Below are positions 9,493-17,878 of a DNA stretch of 64,000 nt, in pieces. Location: contig NZ_JAVAMS010000005.1 of NCBI RefSeq assembly GCF_030730945.1, positions 92,501-156,500 of the forward strand, read 5' to 3'. The stretch comes from Aurantiacibacter poecillastricola. GTDB lineage: Bacteria > Pseudomonadota > Alphaproteobacteria > Sphingomonadales > Sphingomonadaceae. The notes beneath the pieces were generated by a model. The model had not been told where the DNA came from and searched no databases. It saw only the letters and a list, made by a program, of their open reading frames with translations. The stretch's first letter is position 1. Each line of letters opens with the position of its first letter. A program made the translations under genes and the position numbers.

Positions 9493-10173
9493 ATGAAGAA
9501 GCTCGCCGTAATTACTGCACTCTCGGCATCTCTGTTCGCTACCCCTGCGTTCGCGCAGGAGGCCTCCGTGGTCTCGGGCCCCCGTATCGAGGTTCTCGCT
9601 GGCTGGGACCGCGTTTCGACCGGAGCCGATGAAACCTCGGACTTCGACACCAACGAGGATGGCTTCGCCTTCGGTGTCGGCGCCGGATATGATTTCGTCG
9701 CGGGTTCGGTGCTGATCGGCCTCGAGGCCGAAATCGCCGAATCCACCACCGGCATCTCCTACAGCGCCGTCAATGAGGTGATTGAGGGCAGCGTCGTCAG
9801 CGGAACCATCGCACTCGATGCTGCGGAAGACATCTATGTCGGCGGTCGCGTGGGCACCGTGCTGGGCGAAACGACCGTGCTCTACGTGAAGGGCGGCTAT
9901 TCGATGGCGGCCGCGGAACTCTCGATTGACGGCACTATCGACGGCGAACGGGTCGAAGACGCAATCTCTGCCGATTTCGACGGCCTGCGGGTCGGCGCCG
10001 GCGTGGAAACGGCCTTTACCGGCGGCCTCTTCGTCAAGGCCGAGTATCGCTACAGCCCCTACAGCGGCGTCTCGATGGAATATGACGACGTTTCGGTCGA
10101 TCTGGACGAGGCATTCGATTACATCGATGTCGATCGTCACCAGGTGGTGGTCGGCGTGGGATACCGCTTCTGA
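9493..10173 (+). CDS. Outer-membrane beta-barrel protein (Omp25/OmpA-barrel type)
   Basis: 226 residues with a cleavable signal peptide (MKKLAVITALSASLFATPAFAQ is the first segment, with AFA-Q as the site). The mature protein is rich in alternating aromatic/Gly strands and ends in VGVGYRF, the C-terminal Phe signature of BAM substrates. Internal strands such as LYVKGGYSMAAAEL and FVKAEYRYSPYSG match the small eight-stranded barrel family common in alphaproteobacteria. Probably structural or adhesive; no transport function can be assigned. Confidence 0.8.
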   Translation: MKKLAVITALSASLFATPAFAQEASVVSGPRIEVLAGWDRVSTGADETSDFDTNEDGFAFGVGAGYDFVAGSVLIGLEAEIAESTTGISYSAVNEVIEGSVVSGTIALDAAEDIYVGGRVGTVLGETTVLYVKGGYSMAAAELSIDGTIDGERVEDAISADFDGLRVGAGVETAFTGGLFVKAEYRYSPYSGVSMEYDDVSVDLDEAFDYIDVDRHQVVVGVGYRF

Positions 10174-10179
10174 TTCAAG

Positions 10180-10210
10180 GCGGGCCGCGTCTTTTCGGGA
10201 TGCGGCCCGC
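10180..10210. terminator. Bidirectional hairpin between convergent omp and hslU
   Basis: GCGGGCCGC (10180-10188) and GCGGCCCGC (10202-10210) form a perfect 9-bp GC stem with a 13-base loop, located between two converging genes. It lies 7 bases after the omp stop and 4 bases from the hslU stop. U-tracts are weak on both sides. Confidence 0.6.
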
Positions 10211-10213
10211 TCT

Positions 10214-11512
10214 CTACAGCACGTATTTCGACAGGTCGGTGTCCGCGGCGAGATCGCTCAGTTTCTCGCGCACGTAATCGGCATCCACCGTCACGCTCTG
10301 GCCGGACATTTCCTCGGCCTCGAAGCTGAGTTCCTCGAACAGCTTTTCCATCACCGTCTGCAGGCGGCGAGCGCCGATATTCTCGACGCCTTCGTTCACC
10401 TGCGCCGCGAGCCGCGCGACTTCGGCGATGGCGTCCTCGGTCATGTTGACCTCGAGCTTCTCGGTGCCGAGCAGCGACTTGTACTGGCTCACGAGATTGG
10501 CGCGCGTCTCCGAGAGGATGCGCACGAAGTCCTCTTCCGTCAGGCTGCGCAGCTCCACGCGGATCGGCAGGCGGCCCTGCAATTCGGGCAGCATGTCAGA
10601 AGGCTTGGCGACGTGGAACGCGCCCGAGGCGATGAAGAGGACATGATCGGTCTTCATCGGGCCGTACTTGGTGGCCACGGTCGTTCCCTCGATCAGCGGC
10701 AGCAGGTCGCGCTGCACGCCCTCGCGGCTGACGGAGCCGCCGCGCACGTCGGAGACGGCGATCTTGTCCACCTCGTCGAGAAAGACGATACCGTTGGTCT
10801 CCGCATTCTGCAGGGCGACGCGGGCAACGTCGTCCTGATCCATGCGCTTCTCGGCTTCTTCGTCGACCAGCTTGTCCCATGCGTCGGGCACTTTCAGCTT
10901 GCGCTTCTTCTTGGGCGGGCCGCCGAAGGCCTTGCCCATCATGTCCGACAGGTTGATCATCGTCGCGCCGCCGCCCATGCCGGGAATGTCCATCTGCATC
11001 CCGCCCTGCTCAGCGACCTCGATCTCGACCTCGGTATCGTTCATCGAGTTGTCGACAATGCGCTGGCGGAAGCTCTGGCGGGTCGCCTCGCTGGCACCGG
11101 CACCTACCAGCGCATCGAGCAGGCGTTCCATCGCGGCCTCGCTGGCAGCCTCGCGCACGGCGTCGCGGCGGCGGTCCTTCTCCAGGCGGATGGCTTCTTC
11201 GACAAGGTCGCGGGCGATCTGCTCCACGTCGCGGCCGACATAGCCGACTTCGGTGAACTTGGTCGCCTCCACTTTCACGAAGGGCGCCTCGGCCAGCTTG
11301 GCCAGCCGGCGGCTGATTTCCGTCTTGCCGCAGCCGGTGGGGCCGATCATCAGGATGTTCTTGGGCGTCACCTCGTCGCGCAGATCGGGGTGGAGGCGCT
11401 GCCGCCGCCAGCGATTGCGCAACGCCACGGCAACCGCGCGCTTGGCTTCCTTCTGACCGATGATGTGTTCGTCGAGAGCGGCGACGATCGCCTTGGGTGT
11501 AAGGTTTTCCAT
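10214..11512 (-). CDS. hslU: HslU, ATPase subunit of the HslUV protease
   Basis: 432 residues from ATG 11512 ([10 protein letters not shown]); longer in-frame starts run into the gap behind hslV. AAA+ unfoldase with Walker [10 protein letters not shown] (residues 57-65), Walker [12 protein letters not shown], an insertion (I) domain in the middle and the conserved C-terminal tail ending DLSKYVL that docks into HslV pockets. It unfolds substrates with ATP and feeds them to HslV in the cytosol. It lies 41 bases downstream of hslV, in the usual operon order. Confidence 0.97.
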   Translation of the reverse strand: MENLTPKAIVAALDEHIIGQKEAKRAVAVALRNRWRRQRLHPDLRDEVTPKNILMIGPTGCGKTEISRRLAKLAEAPFVKVEATKFTEVGYVGRDVEQIARDLVEEAIRLEKDRRRDAVREAASEAAMERLLDALVGAGASEATRQSFRQRIVDNSMNDTEVEIEVAEQGGMQMDIPGMGGGATMINLSDMMGKAFGGPPKKKRKLKVPDAWDKLVDEEAEKRMDQDDVARVALQNAETNGIVFLDEVDKIAVSDVRGGSVSREGVQRDLLPLIEGTTVATKYGPMKTDHVLFIASGAFHVAKPSDMLPELQGRLPIRVELRSLTEEDFVRILSETRANLVSQYKSLLGTEKLEVNMTEDAIAEVARLAAQVNEGVENIGARRLQTVMEKLFEELSFEAEEMSGQSVTVDADYVREKLSDLAADTDLSKYVL

Positions 11513-11553
11513 AAATCCTTGAGCAGTAATTTCGTCAGCAGTCCGGGCGGCCG

Positions 11554-12114
11554 TCAAACCGTTTCCACGGTCACATTGCCATTGGTAAAGACGCACACAT
11601 CAGCGGCGACTTCCATGGCGCGGCGGGCGATCTTCTCCGGATCGTCCTCGTAGTCGGAGAGGGCGCGCGCGGCGGCGAGCGCGTAATTGCCGCCCGAGCC
11701 GATAGCAGCGATCCCGCCATCGGGCTCCAGCACGTCGCCATTGCCGGTGAGCACCAGCAGCGTATCCTTGTCGGCAACGATCATGAGGGCTTCGAGATTG
11801 CGCAGGTACTTGTCCGTGCGCCAGTCCTTGGCGAGTTCCACGCAGGCGCGCAGAAGCTGGCCGCTATACTGCTCCAGCTTGCGCTCCAGACGCTCGAACA
11901 GGGTGAAGGCATCGGCGGTCGCGCCAGCAAAGCCTGCCACCACCTTGCCATCCTCGCCGATGCGGCGAACCTTGCGCGCATTGGGCTTCATCACGGTGTT
12001 GCCCATCGATACCTGGCCGTCGCCCGCGACGACTGTCCTGTCGCCGCGCTTGACGCCGATGATGGTGGTGCCGTGCCACTGTATCAGGCCGTGGCTTGCC
12101 GAACTGTCCTGCAT
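11554..12114 (-). CDS. hslV: HslV, peptidase subunit of the HslUV protease
   Basis: About 186 residues from ATG 12114. The catalytic N-terminal Thr is in the [11 protein letters not shown] segment; a propeptide of about 15 residues precedes it, as is usual in alphaproteobacteria, and must be removed. [14 protein letters not shown] and [17 protein letters not shown] are family signatures. It forms a double hexamer capped by HslU. An upstream in-frame start (12150) would run toward the bamE gene and has no clear ribosome site. Confidence 0.95.
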   Translation of the reverse strand: MQDSSASHGLIQWHGTTIIGVKRGDRTVVAGDGQVSMGNTVMKPNARKVRRIGEDGKVVAGFAGATADAFTLFERLERKLEQYSGQLLRACVELAKDWRTDKYLRNLEALMIVADKDTLLVLTGNGDVLEPDGGIAAIGSGGNYALAAARALSDYEDDPEKIARRAMEVAADVCVFTNGNVTVETV

Positions 12115-12163
12115 GCGGCGCGATATGGGCAACTGCCCTCGCCGCTTCAAGCATGGAAGGCGA

Positions 12164-12625
12164 CTACGGACCGCCGGCCCCGCCGCCGGGCGCTCCGGTG
12201 CCGACCGTGCCGATATTGCCGAAGAGGTCTTCCAGGAAGCCGCGCTCCCGGCCCAGCGTCGGCGTTTCGTCGCTTTCAGGGCTCAGGCGTACCACCTGCT
12301 CGATACCGCTGCGATCGGTGGAGACGACGTTGCCCGCCTCGTCGAACCGGACCGCGAGGACCGAATGCTGGGTGATCCGGGGCTGGCGGAAAGGCGACTG
12401 TTCCGTCTGGCTGGAGACGTAGTACCACACCGGCTCGCCGAACTGGCTGACCATGGTGGGCTGACCCAGCGTGCCGCGAACGGATTGCTGGTTGTCCAGC
12501 CCCGGCTGCACGGAGGCGATCAGCGTCTCGTCATTGATGTAGCCACGGTGATTGGTGATCGAGGAGCAGCCGGCCAGCACAAGTCCCAGTGCAGCCATGG
12601 AAGCGCCCCGCGCAATCAAACCCAT
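12164..12625 (-). CDS. bamE: BamE, outer-membrane protein assembly lipoprotein
   Basis: 153 residues with signal peptide and lipobox (LGLVLAGC). The SmpA/OmlA fold is recognisable from the [14 protein letters not shown] and [12 protein letters not shown] segments. BamE stabilises the BAM complex that folds beta-barrels into the outer membrane. ATG 12625 was preferred to a TTG two codons upstream because AAAGGA lies 7-8 bases before the ATG but almost touches the TTG. The C-terminus has a Gly/Pro-rich tail. It is upstream of hslV on the same strand. Confidence 0.9.
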   Translation of the reverse strand: MGLIARGASMAALGLVLAGCSSITNHRGYINDETLIASVQPGLDNQQSVRGTLGQPTMVSQFGEPVWYYVSSQTEQSPFRQPRITQHSVLAVRFDEAGNVVSTDRSGIEQVVRLSPESDETPTLGRERGFLEDLFGNIGTVGTGAPGGGAGGP

Positions 12626-12797
12626 CGTCAAATCCTTTACGTATTCCGAAGAGGGCCAAAAGCCCGCTTTGCGCGGCGGCCGCGCCGTTCCTATATGCCT
12701 GGCCGAGCCTTAGGGCAGCGCGCCGCTTCGTGCAATGCAGGTGAGCGGATGCTGCCGGGGCCTTGAACACCTGCTTAATGAAAGGCCTCGCGCGCCC

Positions 12798-13316
12798 ATG
12801 TCCTTCGTCTCCCGCTTCCTCGGCATCCGCAAAGACCCGCGCGAAGCGCTGCGCCCGCTGTGGCACGGCCTTGTGGGCGTCAGCCGCGAGGAGGAGTGGT
12901 ATGCCGACTGCGGCGTCGCCGATACCGTGGAAGGCCGGTTCGACATGATCACGCTGGTGCTGTCGCTGGTGCTGCTGCGGATGGAGAAAAGCGAGACCCT
13001 CGCGCCGCAGACCGGGCTGCTGACCGAACTTTTCGTCGAGGACATGGACAGGCAATTGCGCGATTCCGGGGTGGGAGACCTGATGGTGGGCAAGAACATG
13101 GGCAAGCTCATGAGCGCACTGGGCGGAAGGCTGGGCGCGCTACGGGAAAACCTCGGGGAGAGCGACGCGCAGCTGGCCACCATCCTTGCCCGCAATATCT
13201 CGCTGGCGGACGAGGAAAAGCGACCCTTCGCCCTCGCCGTGCGCAGCCGTGCGCTGCATAACGACCTCGCAGCACTGGACGATGCCACCCTGCTGACAGG
13301 AACCCTGCGCCCATGA
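12798..13316 (+). CDS. Ubiquinol-cytochrome c chaperone (CBP3/UQCC family)
   Basis: 172 residues. The helical CBP3 domain is recognised by the opening FLGIRKDPREALRPLWHGLVGVSREEEWYAD and by the central EDMDRQLRDSGVGDLMVGKNMG segment. These proteins assist assembly of cytochrome b in the bc1 complex. The ATG at 12798 (MSFVSRFL) was chosen over a longer in-frame start lacking homology. The stop overlaps the start of the DUF177 gene (ATGA), so the two are co-translated. Divergent from bamE. Confidence 0.85.
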   Translation: MSFVSRFLGIRKDPREALRPLWHGLVGVSREEEWYADCGVADTVEGRFDMITLVLSLVLLRMEKSETLAPQTGLLTELFVEDMDRQLRDSGVGDLMVGKNMGKLMSALGGRLGALRENLGESDAQLATILARNISLADEEKRPFALAVRSRALHNDLAALDDATLLTGTLRP

Positions 13317-13852
13317 GCGACCTCCCCGCAATGCCCGCCCCCGAGCTCAGCCGGCCGATCGACATCCGCGGCATTACCGACAAGCCTGTCGTCATCGAGG
13401 CGAACGAGGCCGAGCGCGGTGCGCTTGCCAGGCGTTTCGGCCTCGTCTCGCTCGACTCACTGACTGCGACGCTCGTTCTCGACACGGAGGGTAGCGAGGT
13501 GAATGTCACAGGGCCGCTCAGGGCACGGATCGTGCAAAGCTGCGCCGTTTCGGGCGAGGACCTGCCGGTCACTATCGTGGAGGAGATTGCCCTGCGCTTC
13601 GTTCCGGAGAGCGACTGGGCCGAGGAAGACGCAGAGGAAGTCGAACTGAGCGAGGACGAGCTTGATGCCGTTCCCTATGACGGTACGCAATTCGACCTCG
13701 GTGAAGCGGTGGCCCAGAGCCTCGGTCTCGCCATCGATCCCTATGCCGTCGGCCCTGAAGCGGACGAGGCGAGGCGAAGGCACGGGCTGGTGGAAGAAGG
13801 CGAGCCGAACGGTCCGCTGGCAGATGCGCTGAGAGGGTTGAAGGGCAGCTAG
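13313..13852 (+). CDS. DUF177 (YceD-like) protein
   Basis: 179 residues, acidic. It contains the RIVQSCAVSGEDLPVTI segment around the conserved Cys and a late FDLGEAVAQSLGLAIDPY motif, both DUF177 hallmarks. YceD-family members usually sit beside rpmF and have been linked to 23S rRNA metabolism. Here no rpmF follows; instead the gene is coupled by ATGA to the bc1 chaperone. The next gene is convergent, with its stop inside the last 4 bases. Confidence 0.85.
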   Translation: MSDLPAMPAPELSRPIDIRGITDKPVVIEANEAERGALARRFGLVSLDSLTATLVLDTEGSEVNVTGPLRARIVQSCAVSGEDLPVTIVEEIALRFVPESDWAEEDAEEVELSEDELDAVPYDGTQFDLGEAVAQSLGLAIDPYAVGPEADEARRRHGLVEEGEPNGPLADALRGLKGS

Positions 13853-14994
13853 CCCCCGGTCTCGTTCCCGCTGACGAAGGGCAGCTCGACAACCCTTGCC
13901 GCCTGCTGGCCCTGCGGCGTGTCCACTTCGAACATGCTGCCCCTCCCGGACTTGTTCGCCACCACGAGTGCAAGGGCGATGTTCTGTTCGAGACGCGGCG
14001 AGTATATCGCCGAAGTCACCTGTCCCACTTGTGCGCCCTCGCTGTAGACCGGCCAGTACTCGGTATTGGATTCGCGCATCGGTGCACCCTCGATGACCAG
14101 GCCCACCTGCCTGCGATCCGGCCCCTTCTCGTTTATCCTGCTCAGCGCCTTCTTGCCGATGAAATCCGTTTCCATGTCGAGATCCACCAGCCGGCCAAGG
14201 TTGAGTTCATAGGGGTTCGTCCGCTGGTCGGCATCCGCGCGGTAGGAGAGCAGCGCACCCTCTATCCGGCGGATGGTGGAGGTATGCCCGGGCTTCAGGC
14301 CATGGGGCTTACCCGCCGCCATGATGCGATCAAACAAGTCGCTGCCGCGGCGATGATCGAGCAGGAACAGTTCGTAGCCATGTTCCTTCGACCATCCGGT
14401 GCGCGAGACGATCAGCGGGATGTCGTCCAGATCGGCGGGGCGATGGTGGAAATATTCGAGATCATCAAAGGCATCTCCGAACAGTTCGCGCATGACCTGC
14501 GGCGATTTCGGCCCCTGCAATTGCAGCGGCGAGGCATCGGGCTCGAAGATCCGGACATCCATTCCCGAATTGACCGCCACGCCCTTGGCGTAAAGCATGA
14601 TGTCGCTGTCGGAGAGCGAGAGCCAGAAGCGGTCTTCCGCCAGCTTGAACAAAAGCGGGTCGTTCAGAAGGCCGCCTTCGCTATCGGTGATGAGAACATA
14701 CTTGCACTCCCCCGGCTCGACCTTCGAGAGGTTGCGCGGCGTCAGCATCTGCACGAAGCGCGCGGCGTCCGGTCCCCCGATTTCCACCTGCCGTTCCGCC
14801 GCGACGTCGCACAATATGGCATCTTTCACGAGGTTCCAGAAGTTCTCCTCCTCGCTGCCGAAGCTGCGGGGCAGGTACATGTGGTTGTAGATGGAAAAAG
14901 CCTTCACCCCCCACTGCATCGTCGCATCGAAGAAAGGGGATTTGCGCACCTCGTGCCGATGATGAAGTCCTGGGAGCTGGTCATACCGGGGCAA
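13849..14994 (-). CDS. GcvT-fold aminomethyltransferase / DMSP demethylase-like protein
   Basis: 381 residues of the folate-binding aminomethyltransferase fold. AAERQVEIGGPDAARFVQML, LQLQGPKSPQVM and SRTGWSKEHGYELFL are shared by GcvT and DmdA. The overall length and absence of other glycine-cleavage genes nearby favour a DmdA-like or orphan tetrahydrofolate-dependent demethylase. The only plausible start in frame is TTG 14994, with GGAG a few bases before it; the frame stays open upstream into the trkA end, so the true start could be an atypical codon further upstream. Substrate uncertain. Confidence 0.75.
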   Translation of the reverse strand: MPRYDQLPGLHHRHEVRKSPFFDATMQWGVKAFSIYNHMYLPRSFGSEEENFWNLVKDAILCDVAAERQVEIGGPDAARFVQMLTPRNLSKVEPGECKYVLITDSEGGLLNDPLLFKLAEDRFWLSLSDSDIMLYAKGVAVNSGMDVRIFEPDASPLQLQGPKSPQVMRELFGDAFDDLEYFHHRPADLDDIPLIVSRTGWSKEHGYELFLLDHRRGSDLFDRIMAAGKPHGLKPGHTSTIRRIEGALLSYRADADQRTNPYELNLGRLVDLDMETDFIGKKALSRINEKGPDRRQVGLVIEGAPMRESNTEYWPVYSEGAQVGQVTSAIYSPRLEQNIALALVVANKSGRGSMFEVDTPQGQQAARVVELPFVSGNETGG

Positions 14995-15083
14995 TGCTCC
15001 GGCAATGGCGATGGTTTCATCAATAAGGCTGGCGTTACGGCGGAAACGAAGCTTCGCAACGTTCGGGAGGTGGCCCGCCAGCG

Positions 15084-15746
15084 CTAATCCATGGCGGAGA
15101 AGCGTTCGATGTCGCTAATCCTTCCCGATACGACGAGTTCGTCCTCCGGAAAGATGAGCGTGTCGGGAACGGCATGGATGAAATCCTCCGTTCCCCGCTT
15201 CACACCCACCACGGTCACCGCGAACTTCTTGCGGCATTCGCTTGTCACGAGAGGCAGGCCGACGATCGCCTCTGGCGCCTTGAGCCTTGCAATCGCGAAT
15301 TCGTCACCGAAGGCGATGAAGTCGAGCAGGCGCTCGTTCAGGAGATGGGCGGTGCGCTCCCCCATGCGCTGTTCGGGGAACACGACGTGGGTGGCCCCTG
15401 TCCGCTCGAGGATGCGGGCGTGCTTGTCGTTGGTGGCCTTGGCCCAGATGTTGGTGAGGCCAAGGTCGGAGAGAGCAAGCACCGTCAGGACGCTGGCTTC
15501 GATATCGGTGCCGATCGCCACGACCGCGGCCTCGAAATCTTCCACACCGAGACTTTTCAACGTCGCAGGGTCGGTGCAGTCGGCCTGGACCATCTTCGTC
15601 AGTTCGGGCGCGAATTCCTGGACCACGGCCGCTTGCGTATCCGCGCCCAGGACCTCGTGTCCCATCCGTTCCAGGGTGAGGGCCACCGCGCCGCCGAAGC
15701 GGCCGAGACCGATTACCATGATGGGCTTGCGTCTTTTAGCCGACAA
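15084..15746 (-). CDS. trkA: TrkA/KtrA regulatory subunit of potassium uptake
   Basis: 220 residues: an RCK_N domain with dinucleotide-binding IMVIGLGRFGGAVA at the N-terminus and an acidic ligand end, followed by an RCK_C domain (about 140-220). It forms a cytosolic ring that gates the TrkH/KtrB channel in response to nucleotides. The TTG at 15746 has an AGGAG site 7 bases upstream; the in-frame ATG at 15719 would start just before the Rossmann strand. It overlaps the end of trkH by 11 bases. Confidence 0.9.
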   Translation of the reverse strand: MSAKRRKPIMVIGLGRFGGAVALTLERMGHEVLGADTQAAVVQEFAPELTKMVQADCTDPATLKSLGVEDFEAAVVAIGTDIEASVLTVLALSDLGLTNIWAKATNDKHARILERTGATHVVFPEQRMGERTAHLLNERLLDFIAFGDEFAIARLKAPEAIVGLPLVTSECRKKFAVTVVGVKRGTEDFIHAVPDTLIFPEDELVVSGRISDIERFSAMD

Positions 15747-17064
15747 TCACGTTCTCCTCCGGGAAACGATAGGTGCGATCGCGGGCCTCCAGCGCCAGGG
15801 CGGTCGCAACGGTAATGGTGCCCACCCGGCCGACGAACATCAGGGCTATCAGGACGAGCTGTGCACCGGGCGGCAGTTCGGCGGTAATGCCGGTGGACAG
15901 GCCGACCGTGGCGAAAGCGGACACGGTTTCGAACAATATGTCATGAAGGGCAAGCTCACTCACCGAAGCGATGTAGGTGGTCGAAGCGAGAATGAGAGCG
16001 GCTGCCATCACGGCCACGGAAAGCGCCTGCCGTTCCACCGCGGGGCCGAAGCGCCGGTTGAAGATGCCTGCATCGCGCCTGCCGCGAACCTCGGAAAGGA
16101 CGATGGCGAAGATGACGAAGAAGGTCGTTATCTTGATCCCGCCCGCCGTTCCCGCGCTTCCCCCGCCGATGAACATCAGCAGGTAATTCGCCATCAGCGT
16201 TTCGTCGTGAAAACCGCCGACATCGAGGCTGTTGAACCCTGCCGTTCGTGGCATGACCGAATGAAAGGCTGCATTGAGGAGCTTGGATTGGACTCCCATC
16301 GGCCCCAGCGTGGCCGGATTGTCCCACTCCGCAACGAGGATGCTGACGAGGCCGAACACCAGCAGGGCTGCCGTCCCGGCAATGGTAATCTTCGTATGCA
16401 GCGACCACCGTCGCCAGCGAAGGCCATTGGCACGAATATCCTGCATCACCGGGAATCCGAGCGCGGTCAGGATCACCGAAAGCATGATCGGCCCGAGGAT
16501 CAGCGCGTCATCCTGGTAGCCCATCACGCTGTCGGAATGGGTCGAGAAACCGGCATTGTTGAAGGCGCTGACGGAATGGAAGATGCCATGCCATGCCGCC
16601 TCGGCTGGCGGAATGTCATAGGCCAGCGCCATCCTTGCAGACAGGACGATCGCTATCGCCCCTTCGACGAGAAGCGTTACGAGGAGAACCAGCTTCAGCA
16701 CGGAAGCTGCGTCGCCGCTATCGAGGCGGCTGCGCTCCACCTGCGTGGCCATCCGCTGGCGAAGGCCGAAACCCCGCCCGGCCATCAGACCGAACAGGGT
16801 CGCGGCGGTCATGATGCCGAAGCCGCCGATCTGGAAAAGGAGCAGGATCGTCACCTGGCCGAAGAAGGACCAGTAGGTCGGCGTGTCGACCACGATGAGG
16901 CCCGTTACAGCGACTGCCGAGGTGGAGGTGAACAAGGCCGTCAGGAGCGGTGCACGCACGCCCTCGGCGGTCGCGAAAGGGAGACTGAGAAGGAACGTTC
17001 CGATCACGATGGCGCCAAGGAAAAGCGCCGGGATGAGGCGAATCGGATTGCGGAGCCCGAGCAT
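15736..17064 (-). CDS. trkH: TrkH/KtrB potassium channel subunit
   Basis: 442 residues, integral inner-membrane protein with four M1-P-M2 repeats. Selectivity-loop segments such as SAVAVTGLIVVDTP, FNNAGFSTH, GGSAGTAGGIKI and FATVGLSTGIT provide the filter glycines of the SKT family. It conducts K+ (sometimes Na+) and works with TrkA, whose gene overlaps its 3' end. ATG 17064 opens the N-terminal helix directly. Confidence 0.92.
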   Translation of the reverse strand: MLGLRNPIRLIPALFLGAIVIGTFLLSLPFATAEGVRAPLLTALFTSTSAVAVTGLIVVDTPTYWSFFGQVTILLLFQIGGFGIMTAATLFGLMAGRGFGLRQRMATQVERSRLDSGDAASVLKLVLLVTLLVEGAIAIVLSARMALAYDIPPAEAAWHGIFHSVSAFNNAGFSTHSDSVMGYQDDALILGPIMLSVILTALGFPVMQDIRANGLRWRRWSLHTKITIAGTAALLVFGLVSILVAEWDNPATLGPMGVQSKLLNAAFHSVMPRTAGFNSLDVGGFHDETLMANYLLMFIGGGSAGTAGGIKITTFFVIFAIVLSEVRGRRDAGIFNRRFGPAVERQALSVAVMAAALILASTTYIASVSELALHDILFETVSAFATVGLSTGITAELPPGAQLVLIALMFVGRVGTITVATALALEARDRTYRFPEENVIVG

Positions 17065-17239
17065 GCAGCGGCTTTGCCGATCCCGGGTTTGCCGTAAAGA
17101 GATTCGTTCGCGCCTGCATTCCAGCGCCTTCCGCTAGCAAGTTTGATCCTGCAGTGCGTGCGCGGCACCGCAGGGAACCTGTCATGGAGAAGCGAGCCGT
17201 CCGGCATGAGAACGGCTTCGCCGAAGCGGCAGGATATCC

Positions 17240-17776
17240 TCAGAAGGGGATATCGTCGTCGAGGTCGTCGTAGTTGGAGCCCCCGCCAGAGGATCCGCCA
17301 GAACCGCCACCCTGGTTGCCGCCGCCGAAGCCTCCGCCTCCGCCGCCGCCGCCAAAGCCGCCACCGGAACCGCCGCCCCGCTGGCCACCGCCGTAGCCGC
17401 CGCCGCCACCGCCGCCACCTTCACCACGCCCGTCGAGCATGAGGAGCGTGCCGTTGAAACCGCGCAGTACCACTTCGGTGGAGTAGCGGTCCTGCCCGTT
17501 CTGGTCCTGCCATTTGCGGGTCTGCAGCTGCCCTTCGATATAGACCTTGGAGCCCTTGCGCAGGTAGTTCTCGGCGACGTTCACCAAGCCTTCGGAGAAG
17601 ATGGCGACGGTGTGCCACTCGGTCTTCTCCTGCCGCTCGCCGGTGTTGCGGTCCTTCCAGGTCTCGCTGGTGGCGATGCGCAAATTGCATACCTTGCCGC
17701 CGTTCTGGAAGCTGCGGACTTCCGGGTCCTGCCCGAGATTTCCGATCAGCATGACCTTGTTGAGACTGCCCGCCAT
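17240..17776 (-). CDS. ssb: Single-stranded DNA-binding protein
   Basis: 178 residues. An N-terminal OB fold ([38 protein letters not shown]) spans about residues 1-110. It is followed by a strongly glycine-rich linker, then the acidic tip DDLDDDIPF that recruits partner proteins. It coats ssDNA as a tetramer in replication and repair. The linker is encoded by a GGC/GGT-rich low-complexity stretch (about 17270-17440). It is a single gene between trkH and feoB. Confidence 0.97.
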   Translation of the reverse strand: MAGSLNKVMLIGNLGQDPEVRSFQNGGKVCNLRIATSETWKDRNTGERQEKTEWHTVAIFSEGLVNVAENYLRKGSKVYIEGQLQTRKWQDQNGQDRYSTEVVLRGFNGTLLMLDGRGEGGGGGGGGYGGGQRGGGSGGGFGGGGGGGGFGGGNQGGGSGGSSGGGSNYDDLDDDIPF

Positions 17777-17878
17777 GAATCACTATCCTCTGATTGCTTG
17801 AGCGAAGGGCTTAGCGGTGCGCCCGGCGAGTCGCTACCCGAAGGCGCCGAAATCCCCGGATCGAATCCCGGTGCGCCG

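Noticed and set aside
9926..11653. 575-residue plus-strand frame opposite hslU/hslV
   Set aside because: It lies antisense to hslU, a well-recognised gene, and has the composition of a GC-rich shadow frame.
15091..17097. 668-residue plus-strand frame over trkA/trkH
   Set aside because: Antisense to two genes with clear motifs; no domain of its own.
17270..17440. GGC/GGT-rich repeat as a separate repeat element
   Set aside because: It is the coding sequence of the glycine-rich linker of SSB.
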